Counted from the stretch's first letter, positions 46,105 through 56,018 are shown. The stretch: 64,000 nt of DNA from JAEZBP01 sp963832725 (GCA_963832725.1 CAWHVG010000001.1:930001-994000), one strand, 5' to 3'. Numbers and translations are program-made. The notes: a model not told the origin generated them from the sequence alone.

Positions 46105-46892
46105 GTCCGGGAGGAGCCGATCACGCCCTCGAGCGGGCTCGATGCGGTCGCGTAGAGCTTCTTCGGGATGCGGCCCGCCAAGAACGCGTCGCGCCCGGCC
46201 TCGACCGCCTTGCGCATCGCCCCGGCCATCCGAACCGGATCCTTGGCGCCGGCGATGGCCGTGTTCATCAGCACGCCGTCGCAGCCGAGCTCCATCGCCA
46301 CCGCCGCGTCGGACGCCGTGCCCACGCCGGCGTCGACGATGACCGGCACGCTGGCGTGCTGGAGGATGATCTCGATGTTGTACGGGTTGCGGATGCCGAG
46401 CCCGCTGCCGATCGGCGCCGCCAGCGGCATCACGGCCGCGCACCCGAGGTCCTCGAGCTTGCGGGCGGTAATCGGATCGTCGCTGGTGTAGGGCAGGACG
46501 GTGAAGCCGTCGTCGACCAGCGTCTTGGCCGCCTCGAGCGTCGCCGGCACGTCGGGGAAGAGCGTGCGCTCGTCGCCGAGCACCTCGAGCTTCACCAGCT
46601 CGGTGCCCAGCATCTCGCGCGCGAGCCGGGCCGTGCGCACCGCGTCCTCGGCCGTGTAGCAGCCGGCGGTGTTGGGCAGGATCACGTAGCCCTTCTCGAC
46701 CAGGTAGCCGATCAGCGACTCGCCGCCCTTCTCTCCGAGGTCGACCCGACGCACCGCCACGGTGACAATCTCGGCGCCGGAGGACTCGAGCGCGGCGCGG
46801 GTCTCGGTCATGTCGGCGTACTTGCCGGTGCCGACGAAGAGGCGGGAGCGCAGCTCGCGCGCGCCGATGCGAAGGAGGTCGTTGTCGCTCAC
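46101..46892 (-). CDS. thiG: Thiazole synthase
   Basis: 263 residues. ThiG builds the thiazole ring from deoxyxylulose phosphate, dehydroglycine and ThiS thiocarboxylate. RLFVGTGKYADMTETRAAL, the Schiff-base Lys in VKLEVLGDERTLFPD, APIGSGLGIRNPYNIEII and PVIVDAGVGTASDAAVAMEL are all present. GTG 46892 gives the normal N-terminus; 184 bases without a gene separate it from thiS. Confidence 0.95.
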   Translation of the reverse strand: MSDNDLLRIGARELRSRLFVGTGKYADMTETRAALESSGAEIVTVAVRRVDLGEKGGESLIGYLVEKGYVILPNTAGCYTAEDAVRTARLAREMLGTELVKLEVLGDERTLFPDVPATLEAAKTLVDDGFTVLPYTSDDPITARKLEDLGCAAVMPLAAPIGSGLGIRNPYNIEIILQHASVPVIVDAGVGTASDAAVAMELGCDGVLMNTAIAGAKDPVRMAGAMRKAVEAGRDAFLAGRIPKKLYATASSPLEGVIGSSRT

Positions 46893-47076
46893 GGTGAAAC
46901 GTTGCTCCGGCGGGAACGCTCGAGGTGTGTCGATGAATCGGACCGAGCACCGCAATCGAGCCGCGTCCAGCCTCGAGGCGCCGAGAGGTGCCGTGCGAAC
47001 GCACGGCGACGAACGGCAACGCCGCGGATGGGCGCGGAATCGGACGCGGGGCGACGGGAGATTCATCGACGCACCT

Positions 47077-47277
47077 TCAGCCCCCGCCCACGAAGTGGAC
47101 GATCTCGATGCGGTCACCGTCACGGATCTCGGCCTGCGTGTGCTCGGCGCGCGGCACGATCTCGTGGTTGCGCTCGACGGCGACCAGGGTCGTGCCCAAG
47201 CCGAGCTGCTCGAGGAGCGCACCGACGGTGGTGCCGGGGTCGATCTGGCGCGCCTCGCCGTTGACCTCGATCCGCAT
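47077..47277 (-). CDS. thiS: Sulfur carrier protein ThiS
   Basis: 66 residues, ubiquitin-like. Begins MRIEVNGEARQI and ends IVHFVGGG, with the Gly-Gly terminus that becomes the thiocarboxylate donated to ThiG. First gene of thiS-thiG-lipoprotein-thiE. No TPP riboswitch was recognised upstream, and thiF/thiH/thiC are not in the window. Confidence 0.9.
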   Translation of the reverse strand: MRIEVNGEARQIDPGTTVGALLEQLGLGTTLVAVERNHEIVPRAEHTQAEIRDGDRIEIVHFVGGG

Positions 47278-47432
47278 GGTGGGCCGACTGTAGTCCCCGG
47301 TCCGGGCTCGTGCCACGCGCCCTCTGGGCCGTCCGGAGCAGACACACGCGTGGCAGGCGCTCACGAGCGCGGCCCGAGCCGACTGCGTTCGGCGACCCTC
47401 GCGGGCGGCGGCGGCCATGGTATCTCTTCGAC

Positions 47433-48278
47433 GTGGCCGAGGTGGCAGACGGCGAGTCCCCCCGCGAGGAGCCGCCCTCGTGGGGAGAGGCCTTCAAGGA
47501 GGTGGGGCGCTCCATCCTGGCGGTGCCGATGGGCGCCCTCGCCGAGATCGGGGTGATGGCCCGGTTGATCTTCGAGACGGTGATGTGGGCCGTGCGGCCG
47601 CCCTACCGCTTCTACCTCTTGGTCGAGGCCCTCGAGTTCATCGGCGTACAGTCGATCTTCATCGTCGGGCTGACCGGCGTCTTCGTCGGTGCCGTCTTCG
47701 GCCTCCAGCTCGTCGACGGTTTCCGGCAGTTCGGCGCCGAGAATCAGGTGGGCTCGGTGGTCGGTCTAGCCCTCGCGCGCGAGCTGGCGCCGGTCTTCTC
47801 CGCGCTGATGATCACCAGCCGCGCCGGCAGCGCCATCGCCACCGAGATCGCGTCGATGCGGGTGACCAACCAGATCGACGCGCTCACCACCATGAGCGTG
47901 AACCCCGTCCAGTACCTGATCGTGCCGCGGGTGCTGGCCGGCATCATCGCGGCGCCGGTGATGGCCCTCTTCTTCTTCAGCGTCGGCATCTTCGGCGCCT
48001 ACACCGTCGGCGTGCATCTGATGGGCATCGACGGCGGCATCTTCATCGAACGCGTGAAGTGGTTCGTGGACACCGGCGACATCGCCCAGGGCATGGTCAA
48101 AGCAGGGTTCTTCGGCGCCACGCTGACCCTGATCGCCTGCCGCCAGGGCTTCTACGCCACCGGCGGCGCGGTCGGCGTGGGGCGCGCCACCAACCGTGCG
48201 GTCGTCCAGAGCGCCGTCGCCATCCTGGTCCTCGACTACGTCCTGACCAGCATCATCATCGGCGAAGGGCTCTTCTGA
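47433..48278 (+). CDS. mlaE: MlaE-family ABC transporter permease
   Basis: 281 residues with about five membrane helices. Family signature: VEALEFIGVQSIFIVGLTGV, ALARELAPVFSALMITSRAG, AIATEIASMRVTNQIDALTT and LAGIIAAPVMALFFF. MlaE moves phospholipids between inner and outer membranes with the MlaF ATPase and an MCE protein. The ATPase candidate lies 3.4 kb away; no MCE gene is in the window. GTG 47433 is likely; a terminator follows the gene. Confidence 0.9.
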   Translation: MAEVADGESPREEPPSWGEAFKEVGRSILAVPMGALAEIGVMARLIFETVMWAVRPPYRFYLLVEALEFIGVQSIFIVGLTGVFVGAVFGLQLVDGFRQFGAENQVGSVVGLALARELAPVFSALMITSRAGSAIATEIASMRVTNQIDALTTMSVNPVQYLIVPRVLAGIIAAPVMALFFFSVGIFGAYTVGVHLMGIDGGIFIERVKWFVDTGDIAQGMVKAGFFGATLTLIACRQGFYATGGAVGVGRATNRAVVQSAVAILVLDYVLTSIIIGEGLF

Positions 48279-48283
48279 GCGCG

Positions 48284-48311
48284 GGCGGGCCGCGCAGCCC
48301 GCCAGTTTTTT
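48284..48311 (+). terminator. Rho-independent terminator after mlaE
   Basis: GGCGGGC at 48284-48290 pairs with GCCCGCC at 48297-48303 around CGCGCA, followed by six T at 48306-48311. It lies six bases past the mlaE stop. Confidence 0.85.
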
Positions 48312-48345
48312 CGCGTGTGCGACCATGTAGGATAACGTCGCATGC

Positions 48346-49225
48346 ATGCCCACCTCTGCCGCCGTCGCCCGCGTCGCCCTCCGCCAGCCCGCTCCGGCCA
48401 CCCCGCGCAAAGCACCGGCCCCATTCGTGAAATGGGTGGGCGGCAAGGGCCGGCTGCTCTCGCAGCTCACGCCGCTTCTGCCCTCCGGCGTCGACAAGAT
48501 GCGGCACGTGGAGCCCTTCGCCGGCGGCGCCGCGATGTTCTTCGCCCGGCGCCCGAGCCGCGCGCTCCTCTGCGATGTGAACCCGGCGCTCGTGCACACC
48601 TACGAGATGGTGCGCGACCGGGTGGAGGAGGTGATCGACGAGCTCGAGCACCACGCCGCACGCCACGACAAGGACCACTACTACCGCGTCCGCGAGCGCT
48701 ACAACGGCCGCCACGACGGCGGACCGGCCCGGGCGGCGATGTTCATCTACCTGAACAAGACCTGCTTCAACGGGCTGCACCGCGTGAACAAGCGCGGCGA
48801 GTTCAACGTGCCGGCGGGGCGCTACGTCAAGCCGCGCATCCTCGATCACGACGGCCTGCACGCGGCCAGCCTCCAGCTCCGCCACGCCGACATCCGCTGC
48901 GACGGTTTCGAGGCCTTGCTCGGCCAGCGCGCGGCCCGGCGACTTCGTCTACTTCGATCCGCCCTACGAGCCGGTGTCCCGCACCGCGAACTTCACCAGC
49001 TACGCGCAGAGCGGCTTCGCCCAGGACGACCAGACGCGCCTTCGCGACGTCTTCGCCGCCCTCACCCGCCGCGGCTGCCGCTGCATGCTCTCGAACAGCG
49101 ACGTGCCCTTCATCCGCGAGCTCTACCGGGACTTCCGCATCGACACCGTCGCCGCGCCGCGCGCCGTGAGCTGCGACGCAAAGGGCCGCGGCCTCGTCAG
49201 CGAAGTCGTCGTCCGCAACTACTGA
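48346..49225 (+). CDS. D12-class DNA adenine methyltransferase (one frameshift)
   Basis: About 293 residues. Dam-type N6-adenine methylase: FVKWVGGKGRLLSQLTPLLP binds S-adenosylmethionine, HVEPFAGGAAMFFARRP is motif I, YLNKTCFNGLHRVNKRGEFN is typical of the D12 class, and the catalytic DPPY occurs in VYFDPPYEPVSRTANF. One base is gained or two are lost near 48932, splitting the gene before the DPPY motif. No restriction enzyme lies nearby, so it is an orphan methylase; GATC specificity is plausible for the class but unproven. Confidence 0.85.
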
Positions 49226-49226
49226 A

Positions 49227-49886
49227 GTGCGCATCCGGCCCGCCACGACCGACGACGCGGAGTTTCTCGCCGAGATCCTCGTGGCCGGCTGGCGTTGGGC
49301 CTACCGCGGGCAGATGCCGGACGCGCTCCTCGACGGGCTCGACCTCGATGAGCGGCGCGCGATGTGGAAGACGGCCGTGGCCAACTGGATCCGCGCTGCG
49401 GCACGCTGCTCGCCGACGAGGACGGTGACGCGCTCGGGCTCGTCTCGTTCGGGCCGGCGCGAGACGAGGAAGGGCCGGGCGAGATCCGAGCGCTCTACCT
49501 GCGCGCCGAGGAGCTGACCGGACGCGGCATCGGGCGCGCGCTACTGGCGGCGGCGCTCGACGCCCTGTCCGAGCGCGGCTCTCCCACCCCGCTCGTGCAC
49601 GCGTCTGCGCGTGCTCATCGACCAACGCGCGGGGCGAGAGGCTGCTACGAGCGCAGCCGGGTTCGAGCTCGACGGCGGCACCAAGACCGAGCGGGTTCGC
49701 GGCGTCCCGCTGCCCCACGTCCGCTACCGGCTGCGCACCCGCGTGGTCGAGCGTGAACGCGGCACCGCTCACGCCGGCGCGAGCTCGAGCGGCGGTCGCG
49801 GCAGCAGTCGTGGTGCATGCGCGCCGTGTGCGCATGCGCCGGGACCTGTTCCAGCACGAAACCCGTTGTGCTCCACGAACCGGTGA
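49227..49886 (+). CDS. GNAT acetyltransferase, three frame breaks
   Basis: Begins GTG 49227 right after the methylase. MRIRPATTDDAEFLAEILVA starts a GNAT fold; EEGPGEIRALYLRAEELTGR and GIGRALLAAALDAL hold the acetyl-CoA loop in a second frame; GFELDGGTKTERVRGVPLPH follows in a third. Breaks lie near 49397, 49605 and 49650. Real decay and sequence error cannot be distinguished here. The end is uncertain. Confidence 0.6.
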
Positions 49887-50054
49887 GGCGGCGTGGTGGC
49901 TCGCCCCCGACGCCTTGGGGTGCCTCATCACGCGGCGCGTGACGGACGATTCGTCGTTCAAATCGTTCGTTGCGCGGCGCTGGGGGTGGGGTCCCTGCGA
50001 AGGAGGGGGCGAGCCACCGCGACCCGCCGGGCGTCCATCCGCGGCAGCTCCGGC

Positions 50055-50137
50055 CCCAGTCAAATTCCCATAAAACCCAATGATAACAAACGTATACGCA
50101 AAAACACCTTGCCAGAACCGTAAATATCATTCATTTT
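50055..50137 (+). promoter_or_regulatory. AT-rich promoter/operator region of the TetR gene
   Basis: About 83 bases with unusually low GC for this window, including ATAACAAACGTATACGCAAA with the palindrome CGTATACG near 50091, and TAAATATCATTCATTTTATG up to the start codon. A TetR protein binding its own palindrome here is inference. Confidence 0.5.
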
Positions 50138-50869
50138 ATGACCATGGCTCGCACCGAGAAGCCTCGCACCGAGAAGCTCAGTCCCCGGGCTCGCCGCCGC
50201 GAGGCGAACCTCGCGCGGATCCTGGACACTGCGATGGAGTCCATCGTGGAGGGCGGCTTCGGTGCGCTCTCGATGAACAAGCTCGCCGAGGCCGTCGACT
50301 ACACACCGGGCGCCCTCTACCGCTACTTCGACTCGAAGGACGCGCTGCTCTCCGCGCTCGTGAACCGGATCCTCGAGGAGGTCGGGGAGCGTCTGGCCGA
50401 GGCCGCAGCTCCGGTCGCCGACAATCCGCTCGCGCGGGTGGTCGCGCTGACGCAGGCCTACCGGGCGTTCTCGGTCGAGGCGCCCCACAAGTTCGGCCTG
50501 CTCTCGATGTCCCTGGCCGAGCCGCGGGTGCTCCTCCAATCTCCCGAGGCGGCAGGGCCGGTCGTGGGGACCTTCGTGTCCACGCTCTCTCCCATGGCCG
50601 ACGCGCTCCGCGACGCGGTCGAAGCGAGCCTCCTCGAGGAGGGCGACCCGCTCGAGCGCACGCTGCTCGTGTTCACGGCGGTGCAGGGCGTGCTCTCGCT
50701 CCGCAAGCAGGCGCGCTACGCACCGCAGCTCCTCGACGTCGACCGCCTCAGTGGGCTCTCGGTCCGCACCCTCCTCGGGGCGTGGGGGGCGGACGCCGAG
50801 GCTCTCGACGCCGCATTCGAAAAAGTCGACGCGCTCGGACTCACCGCGCGCTCTGGAGGTCCGTCATGA
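50138..50869 (+). CDS. TetR-family transcriptional regulator
   Basis: 243 residues. The N-terminal helix-turn-helix reads RILDTAMESIVEGGFGALSM and LAEAVDYTPGALYRYFDSKD. The C-terminal ligand domain is not recognisable. It overlaps the following fatty acid hydroxylase by four bases (ATGA), so it probably controls its own operon in response to a lipid. The GC-poor leader upstream is its likely operator. Confidence 0.9.
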   Translation: MTMARTEKPRTEKLSPRARRREANLARILDTAMESIVEGGFGALSMNKLAEAVDYTPGALYRYFDSKDALLSALVNRILEEVGERLAEAAAPVADNPLARVVALTQAYRAFSVEAPHKFGLLSMSLAEPRVLLQSPEAAGPVVGTFVSTLSPMADALRDAVEASLLEEGDPLERTLLVFTAVQGVLSLRKQARYAPQLLDVDRLSGLSVRTLLGAWGADAEALDAAFEKVDALGLTARSGGPS

Positions 50870-51441
50870 TTCTGAAGGTCGCCATCGCGCTCTTTCTCGG
50901 TGCGCTCACCTGGTCCTTCCTCGAGTACTGCATCCACCGCTGGCTCGGTCACGATCGGCGCTTCCGACCGAACCCCTTCGCGAAGGAGCACGTCCGCCAT
51001 CACATCGAGGGCGACTACTTCGCTCCCGCCCGCAAGAAGGCGATGGCTGCGGTCCTGGCCATCACGGCGACCGCCATCCCCGCCGTGCTCGTGGCCGGCC
51101 TCTGGCCCGGCCTCGCGTATGCCTCCGGCCTCACCGGCTTCTACCTCACCTACGAGGCGATCCACCGCCTCGAGCACGTGAAGGCCGGTTGGGGAGCCTA
51201 CGGGCGCTGGGCGCGCAAGCACCACTTCTACCACCACTTCGTGGACGCTCGTTACAACCACGGCGTGACCTCGCCCATCTGGGATCTCGTCTTCGGCACC
51301 TACCGCACGGCGGAGGTCATCAAGGTTCCGCCGCGGCTGATGATGGACTGGCTCGGCAATCCCGAGACCGGCGTGAAGCCGGAGCACGCCGGGACCTACG
51401 CGCTCAAGGTGAGCAAAAGGGCGCAGGCTGCCGCCGCCTGA
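50866..51441 (+). CDS. Fatty acid hydroxylase superfamily membrane protein
   Basis: 191 residues. Histidine clusters of the di-iron hydroxylase/desaturase family: YCIHRWLGHD, KEHVRHHIEGDYF, IHRLEHVKAG and KHHFYHHFVDARYNHG. Hydrophobic segments (VAIALFLGALTWSFLEY, AAVLAITATAIPAVLVAGL) place it in the membrane. It probably hydroxylates a fatty acyl or sterol-like substrate. Start ATG 50866 follows GGAGG. Regulated with TetR. Confidence 0.85.
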   Translation: MILKVAIALFLGALTWSFLEYCIHRWLGHDRRFRPNPFAKEHVRHHIEGDYFAPARKKAMAAVLAITATAIPAVLVAGLWPGLAYASGLTGFYLTYEAIHRLEHVKAGWGAYGRWARKHHFYHHFVDARYNHGVTSPIWDLVFGTYRTAEVIKVPPRLMMDWLGNPETGVKPEHAGTYALKVSKRAQAAAA

Positions 51442-51649
51442 GCCGCGCGGCGACCGATGCTCTCGACCAAAGCCGATCGTGGCGTGCGGGCTGCCGTGAG
51501 GTCGTGGCTCGATACCAGCGCGGATCCCCTCTGTGGCATCGACCCCCCGACCGATACGACGTCGAGAAAGATCGATCCGCAGTTCCGTCAGATCGCTCAG
51601 TGCTTCGTCGCACGTACCGGCGTTGTCACGACCCCGGAACGGGCACCGC

Positions 51650-52540
51650 TCACTCCTCGGAGGCGTCGGCGCTGCTCACATCAGCCGGGCGCGAGGCGGC
51701 AGGCAGCGGGCTGCCCTCGATCTCGTTCGCGCTCACGCCGGAGGCGCGGAGGAAATCGATGACGACGGGGTTGTCGCTGGCGAGGATGTCGTCCGGGGTG
51801 CCCGCCGCCTCAATCTTGCCCTCGTAGAGCATGTTCACGCGGCTGGCGATCTGGAAGACGCTGGCCATGTCGTGGGTGATCACCAGCGAGGTGACGCCGA
51901 AGCTCTCCGCGGTCTCCTGGATCAGCTCGTCGACGCGCCGCGAGCTGAGCGGGTCGAGGCCGCTGGTCGGCTCGTCGTAGACCAGGATCGCCGGCTCGAG
52001 CACCAACGCCCGCGCCAACGCCGCCCGCTTCTGCATGCCGCCCGAGAGCTGCCCGGGCAGCTTGTACGCGGCGTGCGCCACCCGGAGATCCTCGAGACGC
52101 TGGAAGACCCGCTCGTGGACCTGCTTGCGGTTCATCTTGGTGTGCTCGCGCAGCGGGAAGGCCACGTTGTCGAAGACGGTCATCGAGTCGAAGAGCGCGC
52201 CGAACTGGAAGACCATCCCGAACTTCTTCCGGACCGGCACGAGCTGCCAGTCGTTGAGCGGAAGGATGTCGACGCCATCGACCAGGATCTCTCCCGAGTC
52301 GGGCTGCTCCAGGCGCAAGAGCTGCCGCGTGAACACGCTCTTGCCGGCGCCCGAGCCGCCGATGATGACGTTGATCTGCCCCCGCAGGATGTCGAAGTCG
52401 ACGCCGCGGAGCACCTCGGTGTCGGCGTAGCTCTTCTTCAACGCGCGGACGCGGATGTGCACCGGGTCCGTCTCGGCCTCGGTCGGCTCCCGCTTCTCTT
52501 CGGCCTGCTCTCGCCGCCAGAACGCCACGGCGACAAGCAT
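51650..52540 (-). CDS. mlaF: MlaF-like ABC transporter ATP-binding protein
   Basis: 296 residues. Walker A in IIGGSGAGKSVFTRQLL, Q-loop in KKFGMVFQFGALFDSMTVFD, signature LSGGMQKRAALARAL, Walker B VYDEPTSGLDP and switch His in LVITHDM. The FQFGALFDSMTV segment is typical of MlaF. It would power phospholipid transport with MlaE, encoded 3.4 kb away on the other strand. The N-terminus (MLVAVAFWRREQAEEKREP) is longer than usual. Confidence 0.88.
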   Translation of the reverse strand: MLVAVAFWRREQAEEKREPTEAETDPVHIRVRALKKSYADTEVLRGVDFDILRGQINVIIGGSGAGKSVFTRQLLRLEQPDSGEILVDGVDILPLNDWQLVPVRKKFGMVFQFGALFDSMTVFDNVAFPLREHTKMNRKQVHERVFQRLEDLRVAHAAYKLPGQLSGGMQKRAALARALVLEPAILVYDEPTSGLDPLSSRRVDELIQETAESFGVTSLVITHDMASVFQIASRVNMLYEGKIEAAGTPDDILASDNPVVIDFLRASGVSANEIEGSPLPAASRPADVSSADASEE

Positions 52541-52845
52541 AGGCGAGCGTCGCCGGCCGCGCCGCCTCGGATGGACCCTCAGCGCGCCTCGACCTCCACG
52601 TCCGGTGGCGGCCCGAGCTCGCCGCGCGCCGCGCTCAGGCAAAGACCCAGGAGCGATCCCAGAAAGAGTGCCGCCAGCCATCGCATCGGTTCGCCTTCCC
52701 ACCGCATTCGCGGGCGCCGCGGATTGCAGCAGGCATGCCTTTCGGCGCCAGCGACGAGAGCTCGGCCCGGCGGGCGCGATGCTGCCCCGCCCGAGGCGCA
52801 CTGCCACGGTCACCCCGTCGCCCCGCGACTGGTATCCTCGGGCCG
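52541..52845. other. Intergenic region between mlaF and the kinase gene
   Basis: About 305 bases between divergent genes. Apart from the 35-codon open frame annotated separately, nothing was seen. It should hold both promoters. Confidence 0.4.
52579..52686 (-). CDS. Possible 35-residue secreted peptide
   Basis: Short open frame reading MRWLAALFLGSLLGLCLSAA then a charged tail ending VEVEAR. The start is a strong hydrophobic signal-like segment with a Cys in lipobox-like position. It sits 38 bases before mlaF on the same strand. Coding is plausible but unproven. Confidence 0.35.
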   Translation of the reverse strand: MRWLAALFLGSLLGLCLSAARGELGPPPDVEVEAR

Positions 52846-54077
52846 ATGACCTCGCTCAGCGCCCTCTCGCCCATCGGGCGCATCGGCCGCTACGACATCG
52901 TCGGCCGACTCGCCTCGGGCGGCATGGCGGAGATCTTCCTCGCGCGCGAGTCCGGTCCGGAGACCGTGCAACGGCACGTCGTGGTCAAGCGCGTGCTGCC
53001 CCACGCCGCCGAGGACCCGAAGATGGTCGACATGTTCGTGCACGAGGCGCGGCTGTCGATGAACCTCTCGCACCCGAACATCTGCCCCATCTACGAGTTC
53101 GGGGAGGCCTCCGGCGGCTTCTTCCTGGCCATGGAGTGGGTGCGCGGCGTGTCGCTGCGCGACTTGATCGACGAGGTGAAGGAGCCGCTGCCGGTGGACT
53201 TCGTGGTCCGCGTCTTCGCGGAGATCGCCGCCGCGCTTCACCACGCCCACACCCGCACCGACGGCCGCGGCCAGCCGCTGGCGATCGTCCACCGCGACGT
53301 CACCCCCGAGAACATCATGATCGGCTTCGACGGGGTGCCGAAGCTGCTCGACTTCGGGGTCGCCAAGGCGGCGACGCAGACGCACAAGACCGAGGCGGGC
53401 AACCTCAAGGGCAAGTTCGCCTACATCTCGCCCGAGCAGTACCAGGGGCAGATCCTCGACGGGCGGAGCGACGTCTTCTCGCTCGGGGTGAGCCTCTTCG
53501 AAGCACTGACCGGCGAGAACATGTACGCGCGAGCGAGCGAGTACGAGACCGTGGCGGCCATCGTGCTCGATCCCTCGGTCCCCTCGGCACGCGCGCGGCG
53601 CCCCGACGTGCCTGATGAGCTCGATTCCATCGTCCGCGCGGCGCTCGCGAAGGAGCGGGAGCGCGCACGGCCACCGCGGACGACGTCTCCGCGGCCCTGC
53701 TCCGCTTCGCGGGCCAGCACGGGATGAGCATGCGGCACGCCGACGTGGCGGCGACCTTGCGGACGCTGGTGCCGGCGCGGGTCGACGCCGAGCCCAAGCT
53801 GGACCGGCGGCCGCCGACGCAAACGGGCGCCTGGCCGGCCCAAGCCCGCGAGCGCACGGCGAGCGACGAGATGCACGCGCTCCTCTTGGCGGCGGAGGCG
53901 GACGACGACGCCGACGAGCTGCTCGGCGCGCGCCGGCGGAGCGGGCGCGGCGTCGCGCTGGTGAGCATCTTGGTGATCCTCCTCTCGCTCGGCGCCCTGG
54001 CCTGGTTCGTGACCCGACCGCGCACGCCCGCCGCGCCCCCGGCCGCCAGCGAGCCGGCATCCACCGACACGAGGTGA
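52846..54077 (+). CDS. Ser/Thr protein kinase with C-terminal membrane anchor (one frameshift)
   Basis: About 410 residues. Kinase domain: GRLASGGMAEIFLARE glycine loop, VVVKRVLPH Lys, catalytic VHRDVTPENIM near residue 148, LLDFGVAKAA and FAYISPEQYQG. It ends in a hydrophobic helix (VALVSILVILLSLGALAWFV) and a short outer tail, so it is membrane-anchored at its C-terminus. A missing base near 53670 shifts the frame; the continuation reads TATADDVSAALLRFAGQHG. Substrates unknown. Confidence 0.88.
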
Positions 54078-54101
54078 GCGCGCCCGGCGAGACGCCAGCG
54101 T

Positions 54102-55121
54102 TCAGAGGTAGGCGAAGAAGGTCAGGCGGGTCTGGACCATCCAGGACGAGTCGGCCGTCGAGAAATCGGTGAATCCGCCCTGCATCGAGAACTCGCCGAG
54201 CGGCCCTTGGTAGCCGCGGAACGTCACCGTGTAGCGGAGCTGTAGGGGGACGTCGGCGTCATCGAAGTCGTTGTAGACGTACACGCCCGAGACGAGCGCG
54301 AGCGCCTGGATGCCGAGCTGCAACGTCGCCGTCAGCGGCACGCCCACGCGCTGGTAGAAGGTGCTGCCGAAGAGCGCCCCGTACTCGAGGCCGGTGTCGA
54401 TGCGGAAGACGGGCGCGATCAACCACGCGAGCTCGCCCGCGAGCGTCATCTGCGGGCCGGAGAGCTGGTTGGCGACGGGCAGCGTGGAGCCGGCGCGAAC
54501 CGCGAGCTGCACGTTGCCCGAGATCACCCGGACGCGGGCGTAGACGTAGGGGTCGGAGAGCGCGAAGGGTGGAAGGAAGGTGAGCCCGAAGGGCGTGGCG
54601 CCAATCTCGAGGTCGTCGAAGAGGCCCGCCGCGACGCCGGCGTAGCCAATCATCGAGGCCCGTCCGCCGTAGGACTCGAGCGCGACGGTGGAGTCGAAAC
54701 GGAGCACGCCCTGCGGCAAGGTCAGCGGCCGGCGGACGGTCTGGCGCGGGAAGCGCCAGCCGCGCGGGTGGGTCGGTCGCTGCGACGGCGGGGGCCCGCT
54801 CACTGGCGGCGGCCCGTTCGGATCTCCCCAGCCCGGTTGCGCAGGCAGCGCTGGCGATCCCAGCGCGCTCGCGGGCGAGACGTGGGAAGCGCTCGCTCCG
54901 CCGGGGGAGCCGTCACCCGCCGCCTGCTCGCGATCCACGACGACGGCGCTCGCCCCACTCGCGCCGCTCTCGTCTTCGTGCCCCCCCTCCGCAGCCGGCG
55001 ACTGCGCACGAACGCCGGCCGGGGCCACAGCGCACAGCACCAGCATCAAGATGGGCCAACCCGTGCCAGTGCCGCACCAATCCACGGGTGCCTTTCCGGC
55101 AATTTTCGTTCGTGGCCGCAT
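54102..55121 (-). CDS. Outer-membrane beta-barrel-like protein
   Basis: 339 residues. GWPILMLVLCAVAPAGVRAQ is a signal peptide; a Ser/Gly/Pro-rich linker follows to about residue 130. The rest alternates amphipathic strands with short turns (SMIGYAGVAAGLFDDLEIGA, YVYARVRVISGNVQLAVRAG, PQMTLAGELAWLIAP) and ends SWMVQTRLTFFAYL, with a C-terminal aromatic strand as in outer-membrane barrels. Cargo unknown. Start at ATG 55121 or 55136. Confidence 0.68.
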   Translation of the reverse strand: MRPRTKIAGKAPVDWCGTGTGWPILMLVLCAVAPAGVRAQSPAAEGGHEDESGASGASAVVVDREQAAGDGSPGGASASHVSPASALGSPALPAQPGWGDPNGPPPVSGPPPSQRPTHPRGWRFPRQTVRRPLTLPQGVLRFDSTVALESYGGRASMIGYAGVAAGLFDDLEIGATPFGLTFLPPFALSDPYVYARVRVISGNVQLAVRAGSTLPVANQLSGPQMTLAGELAWLIAPVFRIDTGLEYGALFGSTFYQRVGVPLTATLQLGIQALALVSGVYVYNDFDDADVPLQLRYTVTFRGYQGPLGEFSMQGGFTDFSTADSSWMVQTRLTFFAYL

Positions 55122-55427
55122 CGGGCGAGCTGCCAATCACGGAGTGTGCCAGAGCCGACCTCTCCGTGTCGCGATGCGACGTTCGCCGCCCTTCGCCGCG
55201 CCGGCACCACGGCTGTCCCGACCGAGTCTCTCGCGCGGGCTGCTGCCACGCCGCATCACCGACTACAGCCCCGCCGCAGAGGAAGGTCCCCACCGGTCAC
55301 CCCCGCGACCGGCCCGGCGGCGCGCTTCCGGCGCATCCGGACGAGTCCGTCACGCGCCACGCGGAACGCCGGCCCGTCACCCGCTTGGCGTGCCCGTTGC
55401 GTGACTCCAATCGAAGGAGGCTTCGCG

Positions 55428-56018
55428 ATGGCAGAGCCATTCTGGATCCTCGTCGGGATCCTCGTCTCGCTAGTTCTGTCGGCGGTCAGCGTGGGCGTGT
55501 GGCAGCGCGCACCGGGACGCCAGCGAGACCGGCTGCGAACGCGCTTCGGCCCCGAGTACGACCGCGCCGTGGAAGAGACCGGCAGCGGTAAGGCAGCCCG
55601 CCGTGAGCTCCGCCGCCGCGTGCGCCGCATCGATCGTATGCACCTGCGCCCGCTCAGCGCGGAGGAACAGGCTCGCTTCGCCGGCATCTGGGACGATCTG
55701 CGCGCCGCGTTCACCGACGATCCGACTCGCTCCGTCCTCGACGCCGGCCGACTGCTGAAGGAGGTGATGCGGACCGAGGGATACCCGACCGAGGGCTTCC
55801 AGCAGCAGGCATCCGACCTCTCGGTGCACCACCCGCACGGCGTCCACCACTACCGAGCCGCCCACACCCTCACCCGACGGGCGGCCACCGGGCGCGCGAG
55901 CACCGACGAGCTGCGGCGCGCCCTCATCCACTACAACGTGCTCTTCGCCGAGCTCTTGAGCGCGCCCGAACGAGCGCGCCGACCCGTCGTGAAGGCCCAC
56001 CCCGCCACCAGCGCTTGA
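55428..56018 (+). CDS. Single-pass membrane protein of unknown function
   Basis: 196 residues from ATG 55428, which follows AAGGAGG. One N-terminal helix (FWILVGILVSLVLSAVSVGV) is followed by a charged helical domain: RLRTRFGPEYDRAVEETGSG, LRPLSAEEQARFAGIWDDLR, LLKEVMRTEGYPTEGF and DLSVHHPHGVHHYRAAH. This arrangement is a widespread family of unknown role, common in actinobacteria. Its end nearly meets the smc end (convergent, 17 bases). Confidence 0.7.
   Translation: MAEPFWILVGILVSLVLSAVSVGVWQRAPGRQRDRLRTRFGPEYDRAVEETGSGKAARRELRRRVRRIDRMHLRPLSAEEQARFAGIWDDLRAAFTDDPTRSVLDAGRLLKEVMRTEGYPTEGFQQQASDLSVHHPHGVHHYRAAHTLTRRAATGRASTDELRRALIHYNVLFAELLSAPERARRPVVKAHPATSA

Noticed and set aside
47278..47432. 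TPP riboswitch before thiS
   Set aside because: I looked for the CTGAGA and ACCTGATCTGG core and found neither.
48346..49225. A restriction-modification or defence system around the methylase
   Set aside because: Neighbours are mlaE and a GNAT gene; no nuclease or specificity gene is adjacent.
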